The notes under the pieces: generated by a model
What the model saw: only the letters and a program-made list of their open reading frames with translations
Database searches by the model: none
Told to the model about the DNA's origin: nothing
Source of the DNA: an uncultured Draconibacterium sp.
GTDB taxonomy: Bacteria > Bacteroidota > Bacteroidia > Bacteroidales > Prolixibacteraceae
DNA length: 64,000 nucleotides
Assembly (NCBI RefSeq): GCF_963675065.1
Contig: NZ_OY775906.1
Location: 722,001 to 786,000 of the forward strand
Direction: 5' to 3'
Program-made: the position numbers and the translations under genes
Shown: in pieces, positions 1-7,213 of the stretch
Numbering within the stretch: the first letter of the stretch is position 1
Layout: each line of letters begins with the position of its first letter

Positions 1-45
1 AGTTTGAGCGGGCTACAAACCTTGATATTAAGCACTTTGCCTGCC

Positions 46-76
46 ATTACTTATACAAAATGTTGGGCACAGTTAT
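46..76. repeat. attC-like core, 3' end of the defence cassette
   Basis: GTTGGGC at 62-68 (GCCCAAC on the minus strand) fits the integron core consensus RYYYAAC/GTTRRRY. Together with the flanking ACTTATACA it forms an imperfect inverted copy of the sequence at 2326-2357. Bases 24-35 and 47-56 can form part of a stem. If this is an attC site, its second core lies left of the window, so it cannot be confirmed here. Confidence 0.45.
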
Positions 77-942
77 ATTATTTTAACTCTTAGAAAATTC
101 AATCTGTCTAAATCACAGTTATTTGCAAGGAAAAGCTTAAATGATGATTTTGGAAACATCATCTTCCCTTTACCTATATTGAAATTTATTCTGTGCTGAA
201 ATAGATGAACTAAGTAGTCTTTTCCAGATACAATTTTTAATAATGTTTCATCTGAATAATCCCATTTCGTAACTAATTTATTGAATTCCTTATTGTATGT
301 ATCTTGTGGAGATTCGTAACCTTTTTCAGTCAGTAAATTGATTATCTCTGTTTTAACATTATTTGAATATCCCTGAACAGCAACTTTGTCCAGAATTACT
401 TGTTTGTTTTGGTTAGTCAGAAAGTGTGATGCACTTCTAATTTTTGGACCTCCTCCAAACGCTTTAAGAATTGCTAAATTAAAAAACAAGTCAATAAGGT
501 CTTTTTTATTATAACCTATCCATTTCTTAAAATTGAGTTTTTTGGATATAGTTGATTTATCAGTTGTTCCATCAGAGTAATAGATGATCTCAATCCCAGC
601 TTTCTCATCAATTATATAATTTTCAATGCAATAAGAATCAAGAACAACTAAATTTCTTTCAGGCTTTCTGTTTGTTGCTATTACCAAATCCAAATCACCA
701 TCAACAATAAACAATTTTTTTCGAGTTGAATTTTCATCCTGTTCATCATATGCTTTTAAAACAGATGCCTTACAACCCATTGGTGTAATATCGTTTATTT
801 TAACCTTTCCATTTGTTAATCTTTCAAATAAAGCTCTGTAAAATTCTTTATCACTATTTTTATCCTCGGTATAAATATCAATTTCATTTCGATATGCGAA
901 AAACCGTGGCACTGCCTTTAAACTATTAAAACTAAATTTCAT
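73..942 (-). CDS. DUF4435 (Toprim-like) protein, AriB-like effector of a PARIS-type defence pair
   Basis: The 289-residue protein has the DUF4435 pattern: an acidic Toprim-like start (EIDIYTEDKNSD, E26), an FIVDGDLDL strand with D81, D83 and D85, and the family motif IENY near residue 106. In known PARIS systems the DUF4435 partner AriB is a Toprim nuclease, reported to cut tRNA, that is held by the ATPase AriA and released when a phage anti-restriction protein is sensed. Here the gene starts 4 bases behind the ATPase gene on the same strand, so the two are surely co-transcribed. Both are clearly more A+T-rich than the genes to the right, a sign of transfer. The pairing and domain are seen; the defence function and its trigger are inferred. 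Other ATPase-DUF4435 pairs of unknown role exist. Confidence 0.8.
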   Translation of the reverse strand: MKFSFNSLKAVPRFFAYRNEIDIYTEDKNSDKEFYRALFERLTNGKVKINDITPMGCKASVLKAYDEQDENSTRKKLFIVDGDLDLVIATNRKPERNLVVLDSYCIENYIIDEKAGIEIIYYSDGTTDKSTISKKLNFKKWIGYNKKDLIDLFFNLAILKAFGGGPKIRSASHFLTNQNKQVILDKVAVQGYSNNVKTEIINLLTEKGYESPQDTYNKEFNKLVTKWDYSDETLLKIVSGKDYLVHLFQHRINFNIGKGKMMFPKSSFKLFLANNCDLDRLNFLRVKII

Positions 943-946
943 AACG

Positions 947-2308
947 CTAATTCATTTTTGCTAAATCCTGATATAAATCTTCATCAGCATCATTTGTTAT
1001 GGCAGGTGAATGTGTCGCTAGAATGAATTGGGTATTTGGACTTGCTGTCATTATTGATTTAACAAAAATTTCTTGCCAGGCAAGGTGCAAGGATACTTCT
1101 GGTTCATCTATTATAAAAATTCCTTGTTTCTTTTTGAATTTTTCTTCAAAGAAGATAAGGTGACCAAGCATAGTTATAATTTGTTTTTCCCCTGAAGATA
1201 ATTCGAACAATTTGGCTTCTTTACCATTTTTGAATTTTATAGTAATTGTTCCTTCAGAGTCAATTAACATTTCCTTTTTACTTTCGCTAAAAAATTGATT
1301 AATTATTGATTTTACTTTTTCTAATGGTTCATATAACTTTTCAATTTCTGATTGATAAGCTTGATTAAATTCGATAAGTTTATCTATTCTTTTTAGTTGT
1401 GGCTGATTATTGAACCATTTTTGAAAATATTCAATACTGTCAATATTAATTTCTTCATTAGGTTGGTTTTGATTTTTTTGCCTATTCCTAATTTCTTTTA
1501 GAACCGCTTCAAGTTGGTCAAAAAATGAATTTACTTGCTCAGTAAAACCGACAATATTTAGATTATCAAACGCACTTAGAGCCTCGTCTTTTTTCTTTCG
1601 TAGTTCCTTAAAATCTTTAACCAAGTTTATATCCTGACTTTCTAAAAAATCAAAAGATTGGATTAGAATTTTATTCTTAAAATCTTGGTTTATCTGAGGC
1701 TGTTTTGATGCAATTATTCTCACATAATCATAAATTATCTCTTGAATATCCATTAAGCTAATATTCAAAGGGTCATTTTGAGGAAATTCTCTATACCTTC
1801 TTCGAAAAAGAAAGTTTTGTCTCATTTTGTCAATGTCTTGACCTTCATAGACCCTTCTGTCCAAACCTAGAAAAAGTGGGGTGGTAAGCTCTTTAATTTC
1901 TTTAACAACATCTTTATTATCAAAATGCTCAAGAATACTTTGCATTTTTGTATTCCTATCATCATAACTCAATTGATTATATATTCTCGATGGAATTTTT
2001 TCAATGATACCTTCAATTGGCTCTTCATTTCCTTTTTTTAAACTTAAAAGCAAACCATCATTATCATTTGGTTTTGAAGAAATCTCAATTTTACTTTGAT
2101 TTTCATCATAGCAAGTTAGTTTAATGAACTCAAAATCAATGTTATTTAAATAATCATGTGATGGTGATATTAATCCAAGTATTAATTTTAATACACTAGT
2201 TTTTCCAGTGCCATTTATTCCAATTAAGAATGTTAAACGTCCTTTAAAATCAATATCATAGTTTAAATAACCATGAACATTCTTTGCTTCAAATTTTTCA
2301 AGTCTCAT
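947..2308 (-). CDS. AAA (ABC-like) ATPase, AriA-like partner of DUF4435 protein
   Basis: The 453-residue protein is an ABC/SMC-like ATPase of the AAA_15/AAA_21 type. It has a Walker A motif GINGTGKTS (residues 30-38), a signature-like SSGEKQ (371-376), a Walker B FIIDEPE with D401 and E402, and an H-loop ATHSPA with H433. Between them lies a long charged helical region, as in Rad50-like arms. There is no C-terminal Toprim domain, so it is not an OLD-family nuclease; the Toprim-like activity is supplied by the next gene. This split, ATPase first and DUF4435 second, is the PARIS order (AriA then AriB). No clear TAnnTTTG promoter is visible ahead of it; the upstream side is the cassette boundary at about 2335. 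Family assignment is strong, system assignment probable. Confidence 0.85.
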   Translation of the reverse strand: MRLEKFEAKNVHGYLNYDIDFKGRLTFLIGINGTGKTSVLKLILGLISPSHDYLNNIDFEFIKLTCYDENQSKIEISSKPNDNDGLLLSLKKGNEEPIEGIIEKIPSRIYNQLSYDDRNTKMQSILEHFDNKDVVKEIKELTTPLFLGLDRRVYEGQDIDKMRQNFLFRRRYREFPQNDPLNISLMDIQEIIYDYVRIIASKQPQINQDFKNKILIQSFDFLESQDINLVKDFKELRKKKDEALSAFDNLNIVGFTEQVNSFFDQLEAVLKEIRNRQKNQNQPNEEINIDSIEYFQKWFNNQPQLKRIDKLIEFNQAYQSEIEKLYEPLEKVKSIINQFFSESKKEMLIDSEGTITIKFKNGKEAKLFELSSGEKQIITMLGHLIFFEEKFKKKQGIFIIDEPEVSLHLAWQEIFVKSIMTASPNTQFILATHSPAITNDADEDLYQDLAKMN

Positions 2309-2325
2309 ATTTCGTTATTTTTTGT

Positions 2326-2377
2326 TCTAATTGTGCCCAACGTATGTATAAGTGTATTACACATACATCGCTTATAC
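2326..2377. repeat. attC-like core and stem, 5' end of the defence cassette
   Basis: GCCCAAC at 2335-2341 is the inverted counterpart of the core at 62-68, and next to it GTATAAG (2346-2352) pairs with CTTATAC (2371-2377). On the minus strand this reads stem, then GTTGGGC, then the start of the ATPase gene, as expected at the 5' junction of an integron cassette. A second core on the far side is not recognisable, so the site looks eroded or is a different kind of boundary. Confidence 0.4.
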
Positions 2378-2679
2378 TATCAGTTTTCATTTTAGTCGTA
2401 AGGTGTTTATTTTCAATATAATATTCGTTTGTAATTACTTATAAGTATTTGTAAACGCCTGCCTGCGGTAGGCAAGCTTACAAACGGATAATTATTTTTT
2501 TCTGGGGCGGCTCTGCTTCGCGAAATCTTCTTCCTGTGTCGCCGGGTGAAAAGGCCGAATAAAAGTATTAATAAATACTATGTAAACCAAAGGAGAACAT
2601 GAATTTACTTCATTGTATTTGGAGTAAGGGACGGGTGAGAGGTAGCGTATTTGCAGCAATAGTACAAAACGCCATAAAA
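2378..2679. other. Gene-free spacer with a small GC-rich palindrome
   Basis: Between the cassette boundary and the M1 peptidase terminator no convincing gene is seen. The stretch contains a short GC-rich dyad, GCCTGCGGTAGGC at about 2461-2473, of the kind that recurs at 20259 and 57515. A 40-codon frame at 2598-2718 runs into the terminator and is probably not a gene. Confidence 0.4.
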
Positions 2680-2716
2680 AAAGGAAGCAAACTCCATTTC
2701 GGAGTGCTTCCTTTTT
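2680..2716 (-). terminator. Rho-independent terminator of the M1 peptidase gene
   Basis: A strong hairpin pairs GGAAGC with GCTTCC and ACTCC with GGAGT around a 5-base loop. It is followed on the minus strand by a run of T. It lies 26 bases past the stop codon of the peptidase gene; A and T runs on both sides could make it bidirectional. Confidence 0.85.
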
Positions 2717-2741
2717 GATTTATTTAAAATCGCGGTTAGGC

Positions 2742-5063
2742 TTATTTCTTTTTTGCCTTCTGCATAGGGTTTTGGGCACCTCCAGTGTAACGACCACCAC
2801 CATATCTTGATTTATATAATTCGAAACGTGTAGGTTGTTTGCGTGTAGGCCAGAAGTTGTTATTCAAATCGGTGTCGGCCGTTTCACGGTAAGGGTCGAG
2901 GGTAATTTGCTCCACCTCTTTGCTAAACATAAACACTTTCGATACCTCTTCGTTGTTTTTCCGCCAAATCTCGGCAGGAATGTATTGAACATCTTCCGTT
3001 CCATCGGTGAATTCAAATTTTAAGATGACCGGCATTACCAGTCCGCCCAAATTTTTAAAATCGATTTGGTAGAAGTTCAGGTTAGCACCCAGCAATTCTT
3101 TTTCTTCGTCGCTCAGGCTTTTTACAAACCTGTCGTATTCTGCTTTATCTTCTTTGGTTACTTTGTATTCGTCGTAAGTAGTGTAGAAGTCGGCAGCTTC
3201 CGGGTTTTTAGCGCGGTACGTATCTTCAGCAAGTGTTTTATTGCGTATAGTAGTAATTGAAGTAGCCGCCTCTTCGTCAGTAGCTTTTTTTAATGGTTTT
3301 TCCACTTCCGGATTTTTGGTATCCGCCTGGTACCATTTTACGTTCTCCATCGAAATATCGCAGTGGTCAGTAGTAAAGAACCATCCGCGCCAGAACCAGT
3401 CCAAATCAACTCCCGAAGCATCTTCCATGGTGCGGAAGAAATCGGCCGGGGTAGGGTGTTTAAACATCCAGCGTTGGGCATATTCTTTAAAAGCATAGTC
3501 GAACAGTTCGCGGCCCATAACGGTTTCGCGCAAAATATTCAGTGCGGTACTGGGCTTGGCGTAAGCGTTGCTACCCAGGTTCCAAACCGACTCGGAGTTG
3601 GTCATTACCGGCGAAATAAATTTCTTATCGCCGCTCATGTATGGAACAATGTTGGCTGCTACTCCACGCGACGATGGGTAACCCGGTTCCCATTCCTGTT
3701 CGGTTAATAACTGTACAAATGTATTTAATCCTTCGTCCATCCAGGTCCACTGGCGTTCGTCGGAGTTTACGATCATCGGAAAGAAGTTGTGTCCCACTTC
3801 GTGAATGATAACACCGATCATTCCGTACTTGGTGCGTTTGCTGTAAGTTCCGTCGCTTTCGGGGCGGCCACCGTTAAAGCAAATCATTGGGTATTCCATT
3901 CCAATACGGTCGGTATGTACCGAAATAGCTACGGGGTATGGATAATCGAATGTAAATTTCGAGTAGGTTTTTACGGTATGAGCCACCACGCGTGTTGAAT
4001 ATTGTTCCCACAGCGGGTTACCTTCTTTTGGGTAATACGACATCGCCATTACGGTCCGGTCGCCAAATTTTACAGCCATGGCATCCCAGATAAATTTACG
4101 CGAGCTGGCAAAAGCAAAGTCGCGCACATTTTTAGCTTTAAATACCCATGTTTTTTCTTCTTTAACTTTTCCTTTCTCAGCTTGTAGTGCATCTTCAGGA
4201 GATACAATAAAAACAGGATCTTCGGTATCGGCTTTTGCTTTCTCAAAACGATCCATCTGTTTCTGTGTCAGCAGTTCATCAGCATTTTGAAGAACTCCGG
4301 TAGCTCCAAGAACGTGGTCGGCAGGAACAGTCAGGTGCACTTCAAAATCGCCAAACGGCAGGGTAAATTCTCCGGTTCCGAGGAATTGTTTGTGTTGCCA
4401 GCCTTCCACTTCGTTGTAAACCGCCATACGAGGGTAGAACTGTGCAATGGTATAAATGTAGTTGTCTTCGTTTTTAAAATATTCGTAACCCGAACGGCCA
4501 CCATCGCTAAGGCGGTCGTTAATGTTGTACCACCATTTTACTTTAAACGTGAAAGACTCACCCGGTTTTAATGTTTCGGGTAAATCAACGCGCATCATGG
4601 TTTTATTTATGGTTGCCGGTAAATCGTTACCATCGGCATCCTGCACGTAATCCAGTTTAAAACCACCATCAAAATCGTACATCATACGTTTCAGCTGACC
4701 AAATGAAACACGTTGATTTAATCCTGATGTCATTGTTTTATAAGTGTCCGAATCTATTGCACGCATATTCTGGTCGAGTTGTAACCATAAATATTTCAAA
4801 ATATCGGGCGACTGGTTGTGGTAGGTAATTGTTTCTTCGCCATAAATTCGCTGGGTTTCGTCGTCCAGCCTGATGTTCATTTTGTAATCGGCCTTTTGTT
4901 GCCAGTACTCATGTCCCGGTGCTCCCGATGCGGTACGGTATACATTTGGCGTTGCTAATTCTTGCTTTAACTGCCTGAACTTATTTAGGTTAATGTTTTC
5001 CTGTGCCAACGAAACAACACAGGTGGATACGAAAAAGGTAATAAAAAGTGCTAATTTTTTCAT
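2742..5063 (-). CDS. Secreted M1-family metallopeptidase
   Basis: A signal peptide (residues 1 to about 20, ending SLAQ) is followed by an aminopeptidase-N-like beta domain and a gluzincin catalytic domain. The zinc site is HEVGH at residues 421-425 with the third ligand E444 exactly 18 residues later in WMDEG, the HExxH-x18-E pattern of clan MA(E). The substrate-amine motif of M1 enzymes appears as GMEYP just before it. At 773 residues it resembles the long secreted Bacteroidota M1 enzymes, which trim peptides in the periplasm or at the cell surface. It is a single-gene unit with a -7 promoter element at 5108-5115 and a terminator at 2680-2716. Family certain; substrate unknown. Confidence 0.93.
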   Translation of the reverse strand: MKKLALFITFFVSTCVVSLAQENINLNKFRQLKQELATPNVYRTASGAPGHEYWQQKADYKMNIRLDDETQRIYGEETITYHNQSPDILKYLWLQLDQNMRAIDSDTYKTMTSGLNQRVSFGQLKRMMYDFDGGFKLDYVQDADGNDLPATINKTMMRVDLPETLKPGESFTFKVKWWYNINDRLSDGGRSGYEYFKNEDNYIYTIAQFYPRMAVYNEVEGWQHKQFLGTGEFTLPFGDFEVHLTVPADHVLGATGVLQNADELLTQKQMDRFEKAKADTEDPVFIVSPEDALQAEKGKVKEEKTWVFKAKNVRDFAFASSRKFIWDAMAVKFGDRTVMAMSYYPKEGNPLWEQYSTRVVAHTVKTYSKFTFDYPYPVAISVHTDRIGMEYPMICFNGGRPESDGTYSKRTKYGMIGVIIHEVGHNFFPMIVNSDERQWTWMDEGLNTFVQLLTEQEWEPGYPSSRGVAANIVPYMSGDKKFISPVMTNSESVWNLGSNAYAKPSTALNILRETVMGRELFDYAFKEYAQRWMFKHPTPADFFRTMEDASGVDLDWFWRGWFFTTDHCDISMENVKWYQADTKNPEVEKPLKKATDEEAATSITTIRNKTLAEDTYRAKNPEAADFYTTYDEYKVTKEDKAEYDRFVKSLSDEEKELLGANLNFYQIDFKNLGGLVMPVILKFEFTDGTEDVQYIPAEIWRKNNEEVSKVFMFSKEVEQITLDPYRETADTDLNNNFWPTRKQPTRFELYKSRYGGGRYTGGAQNPMQKAKKK

Positions 5064-5107
5064 TATGTAATTAAATGTCTATGATCTATGTCAAAATGAT
5101 AGGGGAA

Positions 5108-5115
5108 CAAAATTA
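5108..5115 (-). promoter_or_regulatory. Bacteroidota -7 box (TAATTTTG)
   Basis: An exact match to TAnnTTTG on the minus strand, 45 bases ahead of the M1 peptidase start codon. No clear -33 TTTG is seen. Confidence 0.5.
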
Positions 5116-5209
5116 GCAATACTTTTAACTTATTGTAAATTCTACTATAAAAAATCCGAATTGTTTACAAAAGTTTGTAATGGCTTCGAAATTGTTACAA
5201 GGAGAAAGT

Positions 5210-5788
5210 TTAAAAAACGGCAGGTGCGGTCTCTATCATCAAAATAACTGAAATACCAAAGGCCATTCCGGATACAAAAATGCGCCAGAAATCGTTTCTT
5301 AGCTTAAACAGTTGAACACTAATAAATAGCAGTGTGAAATAAATGGCAAGTATTAATAATTGACCTAACTCGAGCCCGATGTTAAAGGCCAGCAACGGCG
5401 TTAAAATATTTGATTCGCGCCCCAGCAACTCTTTCAGGTAGTTTGAAAATCCCAGCCCGTGTATCAGCCCAAAAAATAAAGTAAGCACATAAACTATCCG
5501 GTTGTTTTTGGCTTTAAAGGGTAGAATATTGGCAATAGCAGTTACACAAATCGTTGCCGGTATCAGAAATTCAATTAACCCGGAAGAAACATTAACCACT
5601 TTTAAAGTCGATAGCGCAAGTGTAATCGAATGGCCAATGGTGAAAGCCGTAATCAGTATAAATATCTTTTTAAACTGGTTTAAATTGTATCCGGCACATA
5701 ATGCCAAAACAAAAACAATGTGGTCGTAACCATGAATGTCAATAATGTGCTTGAACCCCAATTTGAGGTACATCTCAAATAAACTCAT
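5210..5788 (-). CDS. HupE/UreJ-like membrane protein
   Basis: The protein is a hydrophobic chain of about 192 residues with six or so membrane segments. It shows the HupE/UreJ_2 hallmarks: a histidine-rich first loop (HIIDIHGYDHI), TIGHSITL in the next helix, and GLIHGLGF further on. HupE and UreJ relatives are thought to move or bind nickel or cobalt, but many Bacteroidota members have no hydrogenase or urease nearby, as here, so the substrate is unknown. The frame can be extended upstream to a TTG at 5887, but that would run into the divergent DUF6702 gene; the ATG at 5788 gives the normal N terminus (MSLFEMYLKLGF). The divergent neighbour starts only 34 bases away. Confidence 0.8.
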   Translation of the reverse strand: MSLFEMYLKLGFKHIIDIHGYDHIVFVLALCAGYNLNQFKKIFILITAFTIGHSITLALSTLKVVNVSSGLIEFLIPATICVTAIANILPFKAKNNRIVYVLTLFFGLIHGLGFSNYLKELLGRESNILTPLLAFNIGLELGQLLILAIYFTLLFISVQLFKLRNDFWRIFVSGMAFGISVILMIETAPAVF

Positions 5789-5796
5789 AAAATTTT

Positions 5797-5804
5797 TACT
5801 TTTG
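5797..5804 (+). promoter_or_regulatory. Possible -7 box (TACTTTTG) for the DUF6702 gene
   Basis: An exact TAnnTTTG match in the 34-base gap between two divergent start codons, 18 bases before the DUF6702 ATG. No -33 element is evident. Confidence 0.35.
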
Positions 5805-5822
5805 CCCAATAATTTGAAGGGC

Positions 5823-6332
5823 ATGAAAATAAGTAAAAAATTAATTCTACCGGTTTTGTTTCTTTTTTTAGGGGTGTTTTTTTCCAATGCACATCCTTTT
5901 TATGTGAGTATTTGCCAGGTGAATTACAACGAACAAAGCCAATCGCTTGAAATTTCGGTAAAGATTTTTGTCGATGATCTGATAGAAGGATTGTCGGAAG
6001 GGGGGCACAATAAACTCTACATTGGCGAAGCTCGTGAAGATGCGCATACTGATGAGTATATTTACAATTATTTAAAGAAAAGTATCAGGTTTAAGGTAAA
6101 CGATAAAGATGTTGAACCGGCATTCGTAGGGAAAGAGATGGAGAAGGATGTGGTTTGGTCTTACTTGGAGGTTGATAATATTGCCGACCTTAACAATATA
6201 GAAGTAAACTGTAATTTGCTAACCGATGTTTTTAGCGACCAAAGCAACATTATACAGGTGAATAAAAACGGCACGATAAAAAACCTGCTATTGAGTAAAC
6301 GCGATACAAATGGCCGGTTAGAATTTGATTGA
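5823..6332 (+). CDS. DUF6702 family secreted protein
   Basis: The 169-residue protein begins with a signal peptide (MKISKKLILP to about residue 25, then AHPFYVS). The mature start HPFYVSICQVNYN followed by EISVKIFVDDL is characteristic of DUF6702, a Bacteroidota family of unknown role. An in-frame ATG lies upstream at 5736, but it would give a 29-residue charged leader that overlaps the HupE gene and hides the signal peptide, so the ATG at 5823 is preferred. DUF6702 genes often neighbour HupE-like genes, and here the two are divergent, suggesting a shared envelope or metal-related task. That link is inference. Confidence 0.82.
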   Translation: MKISKKLILPVLFLFLGVFFSNAHPFYVSICQVNYNEQSQSLEISVKIFVDDLIEGLSEGGHNKLYIGEAREDAHTDEYIYNYLKKSIRFKVNDKDVEPAFVGKEMEKDVVWSYLEVDNIADLNNIEVNCNLLTDVFSDQSNIIQVNKNGTIKNLLLSKRDTNGRLEFD

Positions 6333-6415
6333 TGCTGAACCTGCTTACTGTTTATATATTCGATTGAAAAGTAACACAGATAAAATTATCTTTACAACTT
6401 GAATAACCAAATAGC

Positions 6416-6796
6416 ATGAATCTATTAGCCATTATAGGAGCATTTGTAATAACCCTCTCGTTTCTTGCTTACGGTATTGGAAGCATTTCGTTGGTACGAT
6501 TTAATATTGTTGGACGAATTGTAGTTTTCTTTTTATCGTTAGGAGTGGTGTTGGATATAGTTGCCATTTCTTTAATGACTTTAGGCTCAAAGGGTTCTCC
6601 CTTTACCTTGCATGGTTTTCTTGGAGCAACAGCGTTTTTAGTAATGCTGGTTAATGCAGTTTGGTGCTGGAGAATGTTTCTCGTATATGGTCGCGACTGC
6701 AAAGCCCGTAAAACTCATATTGTTTATACGAAAGCCGCTTATTTGTTTTGGGTAGTGGCTTATTTTACAGGAAGTTTAATAGTAATTTGGAGGTGA
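6416..6796 (+). CDS. Small four-helix membrane protein
   Basis: The 126-residue protein has four predicted membrane helices (about residues 3-22, 33-55, 67-88 and 105-124) and short loops. It resembles TIGR03987/HsmA-like small membrane proteins in layout, but I cannot confirm that by eye. It starts at an ATG at 6416 and its stop is one base ahead of the SUI1-like gene, so the two are very likely translated from one message. Function unknown. Confidence 0.75.
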   Translation: MNLLAIIGAFVITLSFLAYGIGSISLVRFNIVGRIVVFFLSLGVVLDIVAISLMTLGSKGSPFTLHGFLGATAFLVMLVNAVWCWRMFLVYGRDCKARKTHIVYTKAAYLFWVVAYFTGSLIVIWR

Positions 6797-6797
6797 T

Positions 6798-7145
6798 ATG
6801 TCGAATAATGACTGGAAAGAACGATTAGGAGTGGTGTTTTCAACCAATCCTGATTTTAACTACAATAAGGATGAAGAGGAAGAGCAGAGCACTTTGCCTG
6901 CCAATCAACAGGATTTGCGTGTACTACTGGATCGTAAAAAACGAAAAGGAAAAGCGGTAACACTGGTAACCGGATTTGCTGGTTCCGACGACGAACTGAA
7001 AGAGCTGGGTAAAAAACTGAAATCGAAATGTGGGGTAGGCGGCACCGTTAAAGATGGCGAGATCCTTATACAGGGCGATTTTTGTCACCGTATTATTGAG
7101 CTGCTAAAAGCTGATGGTTACAAGGTAAAACGATCAGGCGGTTAA
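6798..7145 (+). CDS. SUI1/eIF1-like translation factor (YciH family)
   Basis: After a flexible acidic N terminus (residues 1-35), the 115-residue protein carries a SUI1/eIF1 domain: LDRKKRKGKAVTLVTGF, then LKSKCGVGGTVKDGEI and HRIIELLKADGYKVKRSGG. In eukaryotes eIF1 guards start-codon choice; bacterial YciH proteins share the fold and are reported to influence initiation fidelity, but their physiological role is unsettled. The gene follows the four-helix membrane protein by one base and ends in a strong terminator at 7166-7205. Confidence 0.9.
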   Translation: MSNNDWKERLGVVFSTNPDFNYNKDEEEEQSTLPANQQDLRVLLDRKKRKGKAVTLVTGFAGSDDELKELGKKLKSKCGVGGTVKDGEILIQGDFCHRIIELLKADGYKVKRSGG

Positions 7146-7165
7146 TTCAGCCGGATACAAAAGAG

Positions 7166-7205
7166 AAGCCCCGTTTCTTTTGTATAAGGAACGGGGCTTT
7201 TTTTT
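7166..7205. terminator. Bidirectional terminator between convergent genes
   Basis: AAGCCCCGTTTC pairs with GGAACGGGGCTT (one near-perfect stem), followed by eight T on the plus strand. It closes the SUI1-like gene and faces the 3' end of the tricorn-like gene. Confidence 0.88.
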
Positions 7206-7213
7206 ATGCCGTC

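Noticed and set aside
947..2308. OLD-family nuclease or Gabija-like reading of the ATPase.
   Set aside because: No Toprim domain is attached to this protein; the Toprim-like domain is in a separate DUF4435 gene, as in PARIS.
2598..2718. A 40-codon plus-strand frame with a purine-rich leader, ending in the terminator.
   Set aside because: Its 3' half is the terminator hairpin of the M1 gene and its product matches nothing known to me.
3363..4571. Several open frames on the plus strand inside the M1 peptidase gene.
   Set aside because: They are antisense shadows of a clearly functional gene, with no start signals or family motifs of their own.
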